A stretch of DNA of 64,000 nt from the NCBI GenBank assembly GCA_031976175.1, contig DALYLR010000008.1, positions 43,361 through 107,360 of the forward strand. The letters run 5' to 3'. This document shows positions 17,214 to 25,511 of this stretch, piece by piece. The position numbers were made by a program, and so were the translations under genes. Each line of letters opens with the position of its first letter. Position 1 is the stretch's first letter. The DNA comes from DMER01 sp003451645 (GTDB taxonomy: Bacteria > Pseudomonadota > Alphaproteobacteria > Micropepsales > Micropepsaceae). The notes under the pieces were generated by a model. That model was not told where the DNA came from and made no database searches. It saw nothing but the letters and a program-made list of their open reading frames with translations.

Positions 17214-18119
17214 ATGAAAGCCGCCGATCTGGGCGTCAGCCTGCCCGCGATCCCATTCCGCCGCGATTTCAACGCGCCGCATGGGGTGTGCGAGCGCATG
17301 TCGCCCTTGATCCGGCGGGTGATTGCGCCGAACGAGAATGCTTTCTCTTTCCGCGGCACTGGCACCTACATCATTGGCCAAGGCAAAGTGGCGGTGATCG
17401 ACCCTGGCCCGCTGATTGTGAGCCATTTGGAAGCGCTGTTGGACGCCGTGAAAGGCGAGGAGGTGACGCACATCTTCATCACCCATACGCATAATGATCA
17501 CTCCCCCGCCGCGGAACCGCTTAAGGCCATCACGGACGCATCCACCTATGCTTTCGGGCCGCATGGCGCAGGCCACGCTGAGGACGGCGTAAAGGCGGAG
17601 GAAGGCGGGGACATGGATTTCCTCGAGGATGTGACGATCGGCGACGGCGATGTGCTGGTGGGGCCTGGCTGGACGATCGAGGCAATCGAGACGCCGGGCC
17701 ATACCTCCAATCATCTGTGCTTTAGCCTGCATGAGGAAAAGGCGCTCTTCCCGGGCGATCATGTCATGGGCTGGTCGACGACGGTGATCGTGCCGCCTGA
17801 TGGCAATATGGCCAATTATATGGCGAGCCTGGCGCTGCTGACGGAGCGCGACGACCGGGTTTACTATCCAACGCACGGCGCGCCCATTGAGAACCCGCAA
17901 GACTTCGTCCGCCTGCTGATCGAACACCGCCAAGCGCGGGAGCGCCTAGCGTGCCTGGAGCGGGGGCTCTTGCGCATTTCTGATATGGTGCCGGTGATCT
18001 ATTCCGAGGTGGACAAGCGGCTTCACCCGGCGGCGGCATTGTCCGTGCGCGCGCATCTTGACTGGCTGGTGGAAAAGGGTGCCGTTGTTCCGCAGGGCAA
18101 TGGCTACACGCTCACTTAG
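17214..18119 (+). CDS. metallo-beta-lactamase-fold hydrolase, LACTB2-like
   Basis: 301 residues from the ATG at 17214, which is preceded by AGGAGACGCCAGG. The zinc-binding signature THTHNDHSP (HxHxDH), the later GHTSNHLCF and GDHVMGW motifs, and a C-terminal winged-helix-like part (about residues 235-300) match the LACTB2/glyoxalase II-like branch, whose human member is an RNA endonuclease. In bacteria substrates are mostly unknown. It is in a probable operon with the DUF1499 gene and converges on the acyl-CoA ligase gene 10 bp away. Confidence 0.85.
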   Translation: MKAADLGVSLPAIPFRRDFNAPHGVCERMSPLIRRVIAPNENAFSFRGTGTYIIGQGKVAVIDPGPLIVSHLEALLDAVKGEEVTHIFITHTHNDHSPAAEPLKAITDASTYAFGPHGAGHAEDGVKAEEGGDMDFLEDVTIGDGDVLVGPGWTIEAIETPGHTSNHLCFSLHEEKALFPGDHVMGWSTTVIVPPDGNMANYMASLALLTERDDRVYYPTHGAPIENPQDFVRLLIEHRQARERLACLERGLLRISDMVPVIYSEVDKRLHPAAALSVRAHLDWLVEKGAVVPQGNGYTLT

Positions 18120-18128
18120 TGCATCGCT

Positions 18129-19679
18129 TCAAATCCTCCGCTCACGGCCCGCCCAATAGGGATCGCGCAATTTGCGTTTGAAGATCTTGCCCGAATCCTC
18201 CCGGGGGAGTTCGGGCAGGAACTCGACCACCTTGGGCACTTTGAACTTGGCCAAATGTTGGGCCGCATAAGCGCGCACCTGTGCGGCCGTCAGTGTCTGA
18301 CCAGGTTGGCTCTGGATATAGGCGCAAAGGGCCTCGCCGAATTCGTCATCCGGAATGCCGAATACGGCACAATCCGCAACGCCTGGCATCGCCAGCAAAC
18401 AATGCTCTATTTCGGCTGGATAGATATTGACCCCGCCTGAGATCACCATGTGATTGCGCCGGTCGCACAGATAGAGAAATCCGTCCGTATCCAGATACCC
18501 GATGTCACCTGCGGTGATAAGGCCGTCGCGCTCGGCCTTTGCGCGTTTGGCGTCGTCGCCGTGATAGGTGAAGTCCCCGCCCGTGGTCAGGCGCACAAAG
18601 ACTTCTCCCGCGACGCCAGTGGGGCAGGGCCGTCCCTCATCATCCAAGATCAGGAGCTTGACGTCGGCTTGTGCCTTTCCTACCGAACCCGGATGCGCCA
18701 ACCACTCCGTGGACGTACAATGGACGACGGCACCGGTTTCGGTGGCACCGTAATATTCCTCGATCACCGGTCCCCACCACGTGATCATCGCGCGCTTGAC
18801 ATCTGGCGGGCAGGGCGCGGCGCCATGGGTGACACTACGCAAGGACGTAAGGTCATAGCGGCCGCGAACCTCGGGCGGCAAACGCAACAGACGCACAAAC
18901 ATGGTCGGCACCATGTGCAGGTTGGTCACACGGTGGCGCTCGATCATTTGCAGCAGCTCTTCCGGGTCAAAGCGCGGCTGCAAGTGGATTTCGGCACCCG
19001 CCCGCACCGCGAGCGAGGCATAGCCAAACGGTGCGGAGTGATACATCGGGCCGGTCATGACAGTGACAGCCGGGGTGGTCGAGCCCTCGATGATCTGGGG
19101 GTAGAACCCCATGGCGCCCGCGCTCAGCCGCAAGCCTGCTGCGAATTGAGCGGGGCTCGGCGGCTTGCGCCGCACGCCTTTGGGCCGGCCAGTGGTCCCT
19201 GACGTGTAGATCATCGCGCCTGGCGGATCGCCGGCCACAACGGGCCGGGGTGGATGGTCCGCGACAAAGGCATCCCAACTTGCGGCACCCTGCGGCGTCC
19301 CGCAAAGGTCCGGCGGCACATGATAGGCGGCCGCGATCTCCGGCGGGGTCTCGACCGCGAACATAGGCAGGTCAGAGGGGGCAGCCTGCCGCGCCAGTGC
19401 CCAGAAATCGGCGTGAACGACCGCGGCCTTGGCCCCTGAATCCTGAAAGATGTACTGTGCTTCGTCTAGGCTTGCATGCCAATTGAGCGGCACAGGATAG
19501 GCGCCCAAGGCCCCGAGCGCCCGGGAAGCGTCAAAGAAGGCGAAGTCATTTCGCAGATAAAGGATCACCCGGTCGCCCGCGCTGATGCCAAGCCTCTCAA
19601 AGCCGGTGGCGGCCTGCTGCGCGCGGGCGACCATGTCCGTGAGCGCCAAGCGCCGCGCGCCGCTAATCAAATGCGTCAT
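18129..19679 (-). CDS. AMP-binding acyl-CoA ligase
   Basis: 516-residue adenylate-forming enzyme that activates a carboxylic acid to its acyl-CoA. The P-loop-like motif MIYTSGTTGRPKGVRRK, the YYGATETG motif, the GDIGYLDTDGFLYLCDR core and the C-terminal catalytic Lys in PREDSGKIFKRKLRD are all present. A paralogue with the same architecture lies at 45571. Substrate (medium/long-chain fatty or aromatic acid) cannot be read from sequence. It is convergent with the LACTB2-like gene and followed upstream on the same strand by another MBL-fold gene. Confidence 0.87.
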   Translation of the reverse strand: MTHLISGARRLALTDMVARAQQAATGFERLGISAGDRVILYLRNDFAFFDASRALGALGAYPVPLNWHASLDEAQYIFQDSGAKAAVVHADFWALARQAAPSDLPMFAVETPPEIAAAYHVPPDLCGTPQGAASWDAFVADHPPRPVVAGDPPGAMIYTSGTTGRPKGVRRKPPSPAQFAAGLRLSAGAMGFYPQIIEGSTTPAVTVMTGPMYHSAPFGYASLAVRAGAEIHLQPRFDPEELLQMIERHRVTNLHMVPTMFVRLLRLPPEVRGRYDLTSLRSVTHGAAPCPPDVKRAMITWWGPVIEEYYGATETGAVVHCTSTEWLAHPGSVGKAQADVKLLILDDEGRPCPTGVAGEVFVRLTTGGDFTYHGDDAKRAKAERDGLITAGDIGYLDTDGFLYLCDRRNHMVISGGVNIYPAEIEHCLLAMPGVADCAVFGIPDDEFGEALCAYIQSQPGQTLTAAQVRAYAAQHLAKFKVPKVVEFLPELPREDSGKIFKRKLRDPYWAGRERRI

Positions 19680-19742
19680 GAGGGTGTCCGCTCGTCATAC
19701 ATCCCGTGACGGTAGACGGCGGACACGCGCGATCACAAGCCC

Positions 19743-20846
19743 TCAGTTCATTCGACCGACCTTGGGCTTGGCGTCACCTGAGAGGGGCACCGTGATCAGC
19801 ATGTGGTCGTCCGCCATGACCACACCGCGCGATCGCACTGCACTGACGCCTCTTAGGAACGACCAACCCAGGATTGGATTATTGGGCGGCGGGGTAAAGT
19901 GATGCAGGACCAAGAGCTTCACGCCAGCAACATTGGCGATCTCGGCCGCCTCAACGGGCGAGGTGTGGTAGTTCTGGATATCTGAAAAGATCTTCCGCAG
20001 GCGCTCATTGTTGGCCTCCTTTGCCGCGCCAATCATAATCTCAATCACGTGTTTGGCCTGCGCCTCGTGGACCAGGACATCAGCGCCTTTCGACGCTTCG
20101 GCAAGGCCAAAATGTTTGGAAGTGTCGCCAGAGATCACGACGGAGCGGCCCTTATAGTCAAACCGATACGCATAGGCTGGCTCGATGGGCGAGTGGTTGA
20201 CCTCGATGGCGGTGACGGTCAGATCGCCGTCTTTGAGCATAGTGGCGCGGCGCTCGCGTGTGGGGGTGATCATCCCTTCCAGCGGCACGGCCACGGGGTT
20301 CATAACCCAGTTGTCTGCTGACATCATTTCGGCCCCGTGATGGGCAATGCGGTAATCGCGGTCGAGCTCGTAAGCTGCCGCGAAGCCGTTCACGACGCGT
20401 TCAACGCCGGGCGGTCCGTAAACGGATAAAGGTTTGTCCCGGCCCTGCGCCCAACTCTGCAGGTTGAATTCACCCAGTTCTCCAATGTGATCCGAGTGCA
20501 AATGAGTAATGAAAAGGCCACCGAGGCGCGTCATCGGGACTCGCCATGAGCTAATGACCTCGGTTGCCTCTGGCCCTATATCGACAATGTAGAACTTGCC
20601 GCCCGCAATCACCATTGTGCAGATTTTCGCTCGGCGCGCATCGGGCATCGGCCCCGTCGTGCCGCAAAAGGCGATACGCAGCGCGTCATCCTTGAACAGG
20701 TCCTCGCGCGAGGTTTTCATCAGGCTTGTGGCGACGCGTGCGATTGCGGCATCCTGAACGGATGGGATTTGCAAAGCTCCATAGCCAATGCCCGCCAGGA
20801 CCGCCAATCCGGCAAGGATGATCACGAACCAACGGCCAAGCCTCAT
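19743..20846 (-). CDS. membrane-anchored MBL-fold hydrolase (RNase Z/arylsulfatase-like)
   Basis: 367 residues beginning with an uncleaved signal anchor (WFVIILAGLAVLAGIGYGAL). The metal-binding signature ITHLHSDHIGE is followed by the SGDTSKHF motif and LVLHHFTPPP with the late His. The order of motifs is that of the RNase Z/arylsulfatase AtsA-like branch of metallo-beta-lactamases, here probably facing the periplasm. The substrate is unknown. It is divergent from a nitroreductase; the 113-bp gap holds an inverted repeat at 20904. Confidence 0.82.
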   Translation of the reverse strand: MRLGRWFVIILAGLAVLAGIGYGALQIPSVQDAAIARVATSLMKTSREDLFKDDALRIAFCGTTGPMPDARRAKICTMVIAGGKFYIVDIGPEATEVISSWRVPMTRLGGLFITHLHSDHIGELGEFNLQSWAQGRDKPLSVYGPPGVERVVNGFAAAYELDRDYRIAHHGAEMMSADNWVMNPVAVPLEGMITPTRERRATMLKDGDLTVTAIEVNHSPIEPAYAYRFDYKGRSVVISGDTSKHFGLAEASKGADVLVHEAQAKHVIEIMIGAAKEANNERLRKIFSDIQNYHTSPVEAAEIANVAGVKLLVLHHFTPPPNNPILGWSFLRGVSAVRSRGVVMADDHMLITVPLSGDAKPKVGRMN

Positions 20847-20903
20847 CTGCGTCTCCCCTCATTGATGCTCGACGTAATGTACGGCATTAACGTGCAATTG
20901 ACC

Positions 20904-20925
20904 AGAGGCTGTCGCCTAAGCCTCT
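20904..20925. promoter_or_regulatory. inverted repeat beside a TTGACC element
   Basis: AGAGGCT and AGCCTCT (perfect 7-bp arms, 8-bp spacer) directly follow TTGACC at 20898-20903, a possible -35 for the nitroreductase gene at 20960. The repeat would cover the -35/-10 spacer, where a repressor could act. The matching -10 is not convincing. Confidence 0.35.
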
Positions 20926-20959
20926 ATGCTAAAGTCGGGACGGCAAAAGCGGAGCGCCC

Positions 20960-21625
20960 ATGAACGGCCAATTCGAACTCGCGCCAAGGCTAGCAGAACA
21001 GACACCGGAGCAAGCGGCGGCTTCCGCCCAGCAATTCCTGGAGGTCATGCGCTCGCGCCGCACCATCCGCGACTTCCGGCCCGATCCGATTTCCCTGGAG
21101 GCGGTGGAGCGGGCGATTGAGACCGCGGGCCTCGCTCCCAACGGCGCCAACCGCCAGCCTTGGCATTTTGTGATCGTCACGGACGCAGGCGTCAAACGGG
21201 CGATCCGGGAGGCGGCTGAGGAGGAAGAAAGGGCGTTCTATGGCGGGCGGGCGCCGCAAGAATGGCTCGATGCCTTGGCGCCCTTGGGCACGACTTGGGA
21301 GAAGCCGTTCCTTGAAACCGCGCCTGTCCTGATCGTCGTGTTTCAGGAGCTCTATGGCCTCGATGCAGAGGGCAATCGCGAGAAGAATTACTATGTCCTG
21401 GAGAGTGTCGGGATCGCCTGCGGCTTTCTGATCGCGGGGCTGCATCAGGCGGGCTATGCGACGCTCACCCATACGCCGAGCCCGATGGGCTTCTTGCGCG
21501 AGATCCTCAAGCGGCCCGTCAATGAGAAGGCCGCGATGATCATTGTCACTGGCCTGCCAGCACCGGACGCGATGGTCCCGGTGCTGACGAAAAAACCGCT
21601 GAGCGTCATTGCCTCACGGGTGTGA
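20960..21625 (+). CDS. nitroreductase family FMN oxidoreductase
   Basis: 221-residue NAD(P)H-dependent flavoenzyme fold. The FMN-binding start RSRRTIRDFRPDPI, the AGLAPNGANRQPWHFV stretch and the later GLHQAGYATLTHTPSPMGF region with the Gly-rich phosphate contact are typical of nitroreductases and relatives such as BluB and iodotyrosine deiodinase. The natural substrate is unknown. The stop codon is 1 bp from the stop of the convergent diiron-protein gene. Confidence 0.87.
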   Translation: MNGQFELAPRLAEQTPEQAAASAQQFLEVMRSRRTIRDFRPDPISLEAVERAIETAGLAPNGANRQPWHFVIVTDAGVKRAIREAAEEEERAFYGGRAPQEWLDALAPLGTTWEKPFLETAPVLIVVFQELYGLDAEGNREKNYYVLESVGIACGFLIAGLHQAGYATLTHTPSPMGFLREILKRPVNEKAAMIIVTGLPAPDAMVPVLTKKPLSVIASRV

Positions 21626-21626
21626 C

Positions 21627-22763
21627 CTATTCGGCCGCGACGCGTGGGACGTTGTGGTTCGCGGCGGTCCCGAAAGTGGTGCGGCCGAAGTTGATCTTCT
21701 TCAGATGGTCTATACCGGCGGCCGCGATTGCATCGCCCACCATCTCGTCACTCTCGTGGTAGAGCTCTGCCATATCGACGAAGGCGGCATAGTTCCCGCG
21801 GGTGCGGTCCGTGATGATGCCGGCCTTGAGCAAGGTCTTGATCAACACGCGGAAGATGTTGGCGCTTTCCTGCATCTGCTTGCGCAAGTGCTCATCCGTA
21901 AGCGCCTCGATGAAGGCTGATTGCACCCAGGTCCAATCGAGACCGACGGCAGCGTAAATTTCCTTCTTCTGCTCCGGGCTTGCGAGGTTGTAGAGCAGCG
22001 TCTGGAAGACATGCCAGGCCCAGTCCTCGATCTGGTCACGCTCGGCCGTCTCGAGTTTGGGGATCGTGCGGTCTGCCCAAATCTTCCCGAATTTGTGGTG
22101 GAAGGCCTCGTCCGTCATCGCCAATTGGCAGAGGCGCACGAGGACCGGATCATTGGCGCGGTTATAGAAGGTCGCAAAGGCGCCCATGGCGAGCCCTTCG
22201 ACGAGCAATTGCATGCCGACGATCTTTTTCCAGGCATAGGGGCTGGCGACCAGCTCGTTGAGCACGCCGCCCAGAGAGCCTCCGATGGGCATTGGCTTGC
22301 CCCAGCGCACCTTGACATACTGAGCAAAGGCGGTGACGTGGCGGGCCTCCTCACGCGCCTGGTTGGCGGCATATTCCTGGGCGCCGGGATCGCGCAGGAT
22401 GTGGCAGAGCGAGGCCGACAAGGACAAGGCGCCCTGCTCCCCATGCAGGATCGAGGACAGCGCCCATTTGGCGTCGAGATTGGTCAGCTTGATGCGCTGG
22501 GCCTCGTCGAGCTTGTCCCAGACGGCCGTGCCGCGGCCTGCGACCAGATCGGGATCGATCAGATAGTCCTTCTCCATATCGAACGGCTCTGAGAAGTCGA
22601 TATAGGCCTTGTCCAGCGGGTCCCAGAAATGGTCGTGGGTGGCGGCGATGATCTTGTCAAAGGCGCTGGAGCGCTTGCCATAGCGGTCAATATCGAGGAG
22701 GGCGGGGAAGTCGCGAGGGTCGACCGTGTCATAAACCTGGTCTTTGGTGAGCTGCGTCGTCAT
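21627..22763 (-). CDS. ferritin-like diiron protein
   Basis: 378 residues. A full carboxylate-bridged diiron ligand set is visible in four helices: Glu109 (HGEQ), Glu139-x-x-His142 (EEARH), Glu189 (LVEGLAMG) and Glu219-x-x-His222 (DEAFHH), the E/ExxH/E/ExxH pattern of R2-type and related oxygenases. It may be an oxygenase/oxidase of the AurF-like or 'ferritin-like domain' group; the substrate is unknown. The 486 bp upstream contain a perfect FNR/FixK-type box centred 70 bp before the ATG and a phased hexamer array, so oxygen or redox control is likely. Confidence 0.78.
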   Translation of the reverse strand: MTTQLTKDQVYDTVDPRDFPALLDIDRYGKRSSAFDKIIAATHDHFWDPLDKAYIDFSEPFDMEKDYLIDPDLVAGRGTAVWDKLDEAQRIKLTNLDAKWALSSILHGEQGALSLSASLCHILRDPGAQEYAANQAREEARHVTAFAQYVKVRWGKPMPIGGSLGGVLNELVASPYAWKKIVGMQLLVEGLAMGAFATFYNRANDPVLVRLCQLAMTDEAFHHKFGKIWADRTIPKLETAERDQIEDWAWHVFQTLLYNLASPEQKKEIYAAVGLDWTWVQSAFIEALTDEHLRKQMQESANIFRVLIKTLLKAGIITDRTRGNYAAFVDMAELYHESDEMVGDAIAAAGIDHLKKINFGRTTFGTAANHNVPRVAAE

Positions 22764-22826
22764 GGCGGAAGGCCTCCCATCGGCGGTGATGATGGGACAA
22801 TGATGACGCGGGCGTCAGGTTGCGCC

Positions 22827-22840
22827 TTGATCTGGATCAA
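22827..22840. promoter_or_regulatory. FNR/FixK-type anaerobox of the diiron gene
   Basis: TTGATCTGGATCAA matches the consensus TTGAT-N4-ATCAA exactly, and the arms extend to CCTTGAT/ATCAAGG. It is centred about 70 bp before the start codon of the minus-strand diiron gene, a usual distance for an activator site near -41 of a promoter. The protein that binds (FNR, FixK or DNR type) is not encoded in the window. Confidence 0.75.
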
Positions 22841-22864
22841 GGGGCCTCAGGGCCTGGGAGCGCA

Positions 22865-22954
22865 CGTCACACAGCGTAACACCGGGGGCCCAATTTCAGG
22901 GAAAAACAGGCCCGCAACGTAACAAAACGTAACGCCAGCGAAACAAAACGAAAC
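22865..22954 (-). promoter_or_regulatory. array of six helically phased GTTWCG hexamers
   Basis: Read on the minus strand: GTTTCG (22954-22949), GTTTCG (22944-22939), GTTACG (22933-22928), GTTACG (22923-22918), GTTACG (22880-22875) and GTGACG (22870-22865). Starts are 10, 11, 10, 43 and 10 bp apart, so all fall on one helix face. Direct repeats of this spacing are the usual target of OmpR/PhoB-family response regulators. Only the diiron gene lies downstream in this orientation. The binding protein is unknown. Confidence 0.6.
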
Positions 22955-22983
22955 AAAAATCAGGGCCTTTTTGGCTCATTTCA

Positions 22984-23005
22984 GCCATTTTCTTTGCAAA
23001 ATGGC
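22984..23005. promoter_or_regulatory. perfect inverted repeat in the diiron/TetR gap
   Basis: GCCATTTT and AAAATGGC (8-bp arms, 6-bp spacer) lie in the 486-bp gene-free stretch 22764-23249, followed on the + strand by seven T at 23009-23015. No + strand gene ends upstream, so it is more likely an operator or the end of an unseen RNA than a gene terminator. The rest of this stretch, apart from the anaerobox and hexamers, shows nothing I can name. Confidence 0.4.
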
Positions 23006-23249
23006 GGTGTTTTTTTGAGTGCCTCGTGCCGCGAAAGTCCAGAGCGGCTATGTGACCTTGGGAAATAGGATCAAAGTCCTGAATGTCAAGGGGCCATGAC
23101 GGCCCCCTCGTCTCGTCGGGACATCCCCACCGCAAAATAGAGGGGTTCGTGGAGGTCAGTGCCGTTACCGCTGCCATTTGGCCGTCCTGTCCGTAAGGCA
23201 AGCGGATCAGGCAGGGTGGGCATTGCCGGTCCAAACGGCTTGGCTATTC

Positions 23250-23897
23250 TTATGAGGGTCTGGTCCCGTAGGCGCCGTCGACAAGCGTTGCCAAGGTGTC
23301 GCGCACACGCCGCCAATCGGCCTCGGTCTTGATCATCATACCCGCGAAAGCGCCACTCGCGGAGGCCGACAAGACCAGATGCTGGGCCGCCGCAATAAGT
23401 GCCGCGTTGATCGCAGGCGCGTCGGCGCCCGGGGGCGGGGTCAGGTCCCCTCGCATGTGATGCATCCAGGTGCTGAGGGCCTGGGAGCGCGCCGCAATCA
23501 GGCGGGACAAAAGCGGCGACGGCGCCGCCAGCTCCCACGCGATCGTCTGCTGCATGATCTTGTCACCGCGCAGCAGATCAAGGAGGCCAAGCAGCAGGAC
23601 TTTCATCAAGGCGCCATAGCTGTCAGGCCGATGCGCGGCGGAGATCTGGTGCAGGTCGTGCGTGAGTTTGCTTGCGAGTTCAATGCCGCTGGCCTCAACA
23701 AGGCCCTCCAAACCAGCAAAATAGCGGTAGATCAGTTGCTTGTCGCATTGCGCGCGGCGGGCGATCGCGTTGATGCCGAAGCTTTGGAATCCCTCTTCCG
23801 CGAGCACCAGTTTGGCGGCCTCCAAGATGCTGCGCTCGGTCGCCCCACGGTCCCGTGGACGTGGCAATGAAAGGTCCTTTTGCTTGACTTTTTTCAC
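23250..23897 (-). CDS. TetR family transcriptional regulator
   Basis: 215 residues from the GTG at 23897, preceded by GCGAGG. An upstream ATG at 23933 would add 12 residues but abuts the operator palindrome at 23934, which makes it less likely. The N-terminal helix-turn-helix is typical: ATERSILEAAKLVLAEEGFQ, then INAIARRAQCDKQLIYRYFA. The C-terminal ligand domain is of the TetR_C class with a WELAAPSPLLSRL stretch. It is divergent from a DUF4386-like membrane protein gene; two palindromic operators lie between, suggesting autorepression and control of that gene. Confidence 0.88.
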   Translation of the reverse strand: MKKVKQKDLSLPRPRDRGATERSILEAAKLVLAEEGFQSFGINAIARRAQCDKQLIYRYFAGLEGLVEASGIELASKLTHDLHQISAAHRPDSYGALMKVLLLGLLDLLRGDKIMQQTIAWELAAPSPLLSRLIAARSQALSTWMHHMRGDLTPPPGADAPAINAALIAAAQHLVLSASASGAFAGMMIKTEADWRRVRDTLATLVDGAYGTRPS

Positions 23898-23933
23898 GAT
23901 GCTGCCTCGCCATGATTGACGGCTTGCGATCAT

Positions 23934-23982
23934 ATCACTGAGCGGTGACTTTTCCCTTGCCTATTTGTCACCAGCCGGTGAT
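23934..23982. promoter_or_regulatory. paired TetR-type operators
   Basis: Two near-palindromes, ATCACT-GAGC-GGTGAC (23934-23949) and GTCACC-AGCC-GGTGAT (23967-23982), share the form RTCACY-N4-GGTGAY, are inverted copies of each other, and have centres 33 bp apart (three helical turns). They lie just upstream of the TetR gene start, in the divergent promoter region. Confidence 0.7.
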
Positions 23983-24143
23983 ATGTATGTCATTGGTCAT
24001 AAAAAAGGTTCTAAAGATGCAGATGTCGACGGCGCCCCGGCGCATTGAAACCCCCTTCTCGGGTGAGGGCGTTGAGAGCGAGCGTGCCATTGAACGAGTG
24101 TGGATCGTGGCGAGCAATGGCTCGGGATTGAAGGGGGGCCGCG

Positions 24144-24857
24144 ATGACTAGCGCCCGTCCGATCACCGGTCTAAGTGCCATCGTTTTGGCAATCGCCTTT
24201 AATGTGCCTTATGCGATGCTTGCCGCGACCTACGATTATCCGGCGGTGCTGCGCCGGCCCGCGGGCGAAGCGCTGGACATGTTCGCCGCGGGGGGAAGCA
24301 ATCTCATCATCACCTGGCATCTCTTTGCCCTTTGCGCACTCCTGCTCGTGCCAATGGCCTTGGCATTGACGCTTACGCCGAAATCGGTCGCGCAAACGCC
24401 AGGCCTTGCCATCGGTGCAGCGATCGCGGGTTCGCTCGCGGGGCTGGCACAAGCCATGGGGCTCTGGCGCTGGGTGTTTGTCGTCCCTGGTCTGGCGCGC
24501 CTTCATGCCGACCCAGCAACGAGCGATGAGGCACGGCGCGCGGCGGAGCAAACCTTCGATCTCATCAATCAGTATGGCGGCGTTGCTATCGGTGAGCATC
24601 TTGGGCAGCTCTTGACGGCCTTGTTCGTGTGTCTGCTGAGCGTCATGCAATGGCGCACGTCGCGGCACATCACTGCAGGGCTCGGGTTTCTGACGGTCAT
24701 TGCAATCGTTCTGGGTACCAATGAGGGTTTGGCGATCGCACTGGGACATTCGGGCGACACCTTCGCGCTTGCGACCATTGCGGGGTATCTGGGGCTGTCG
24801 CTCTGGCTCATCGCCACGGGGATCGGGCTTCTGAGAGCGCCGGCAAGGGGGAGCTAA
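24144..24857 (+). CDS. DUF4386-like membrane protein
   Basis: 237 residues with about six transmembrane helices. A polar periplasmic or cytoplasmic loop (HADPATSDEARRAAEQTFDL) precedes NQYGGVAIGEHLGQLLTALF, the stretch that recalls the DUF4386 family of unknown function. GGGGGG lies 6 bp before the ATG. It is divergent from the TetR gene and is the most likely target of that regulator. A 44-codon in-frame-open stretch (24017-24151) overlaps its start but has no clear coding signal. Confidence 0.65.
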   Translation: MTSARPITGLSAIVLAIAFNVPYAMLAATYDYPAVLRRPAGEALDMFAAGGSNLIITWHLFALCALLLVPMALALTLTPKSVAQTPGLAIGAAIAGSLAGLAQAMGLWRWVFVVPGLARLHADPATSDEARRAAEQTFDLINQYGGVAIGEHLGQLLTALFVCLLSVMQWRTSRHITAGLGFLTVIAIVLGTNEGLAIALGHSGDTFALATIAGYLGLSLWLIATGIGLLRAPARGS

Positions 24858-24922
24858 AGAAGCGGTGCGTGTGCCCCTGTCGCGCAGGGCGATGGACGCG
24901 CCCCTCGCGTGTTCGCAGGCGC

Positions 24923-25450
24923 CTATGAGCCAGTCTTCGCGATCTCCAAACGCAGGATCACATTGTCATTGGTTTGGGGATCGCCCGTGTTGGGCAAATA
25001 GCAAATGCGCACCCATTGGCCATCGCGCAGAGGGCCGCCGCCGCCCTGGGTCTTGTTGAAGCCGCCGGTGATCGAATTGTCACTATAGAAAATGCGTACA
25101 CCTTGGACTGTGAACTGTTCGGGCTTGCGGTTGGCATCGCCGGGGCGGAAGCCTTGGACCACGCCTTCAGCGATGCGGCAGGTGCCGTCGCGCACCGCGG
25201 CCTGATATCGCAGATGGGCGGGAAGCGAAAAGCTCGCCACTGCGCCCGTCCACAACAGGGCAAAAAGAAAGAACACCCATGAAAAGAGCGTCCTGGCGCG
25301 GCCTTGCACGCCAAATGGCAGAAGCCGGTCGCGCAAGGCTGGTGCGAAGACAAAGATGGCGCCCACCGCGCTCGAGACCACGCCACCCGCGATAAAGCTC
25401 CAGGTTTCCGGCCAGCGAAGGCTGACATCGTAGACAATGTCATAGGTCAT
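24923..25450 (-). CDS. small membrane protein with C-terminal soluble domain, unknown
   Basis: 175 residues: two transmembrane helices in the first 80 residues (FIAGGVVSSAVGAIFVFAPA and TLFSWVFFLFALLWTGAVAS), then a beta-rich soluble domain with a GTCRIAEGVVQGFRPGD start and WVRICYLPNTGDPQTNDNVI near the end. No family was recognised; the shape recalls small membrane-tethered OB-like or DUF3592-type domains. It is divergent from the gene at 25512 and stands alone on its strand. Confidence 0.6.
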   Translation of the reverse strand: MTYDIVYDVSLRWPETWSFIAGGVVSSAVGAIFVFAPALRDRLLPFGVQGRARTLFSWVFFLFALLWTGAVASFSLPAHLRYQAAVRDGTCRIAEGVVQGFRPGDANRKPEQFTVQGVRIFYSDNSITGGFNKTQGGGGPLRDGQWVRICYLPNTGDPQTNDNVILRLEIAKTGS

Positions 25451-25511
25451 TCACCATTTAGACTCGCAACGGGGCGGCCGCGCAAGGTGGCGCTTGAGGA
25501 AAGGGACCACA

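Noticed and set aside
22984..23015. Hairpin plus T run as a terminator on the + strand
   Set aside because: No + strand gene ends before it, so I listed it only as an inverted repeat; an unseen RNA cannot be excluded.
24017..24151. 44-codon open frame (start MQMSTAPRRIETPFSGEGVE) overlapping the DUF4386-like gene start
   Set aside because: No strong ribosome-binding site or recognisable sequence. It could be a leader peptide but nothing in the sequence shows it.
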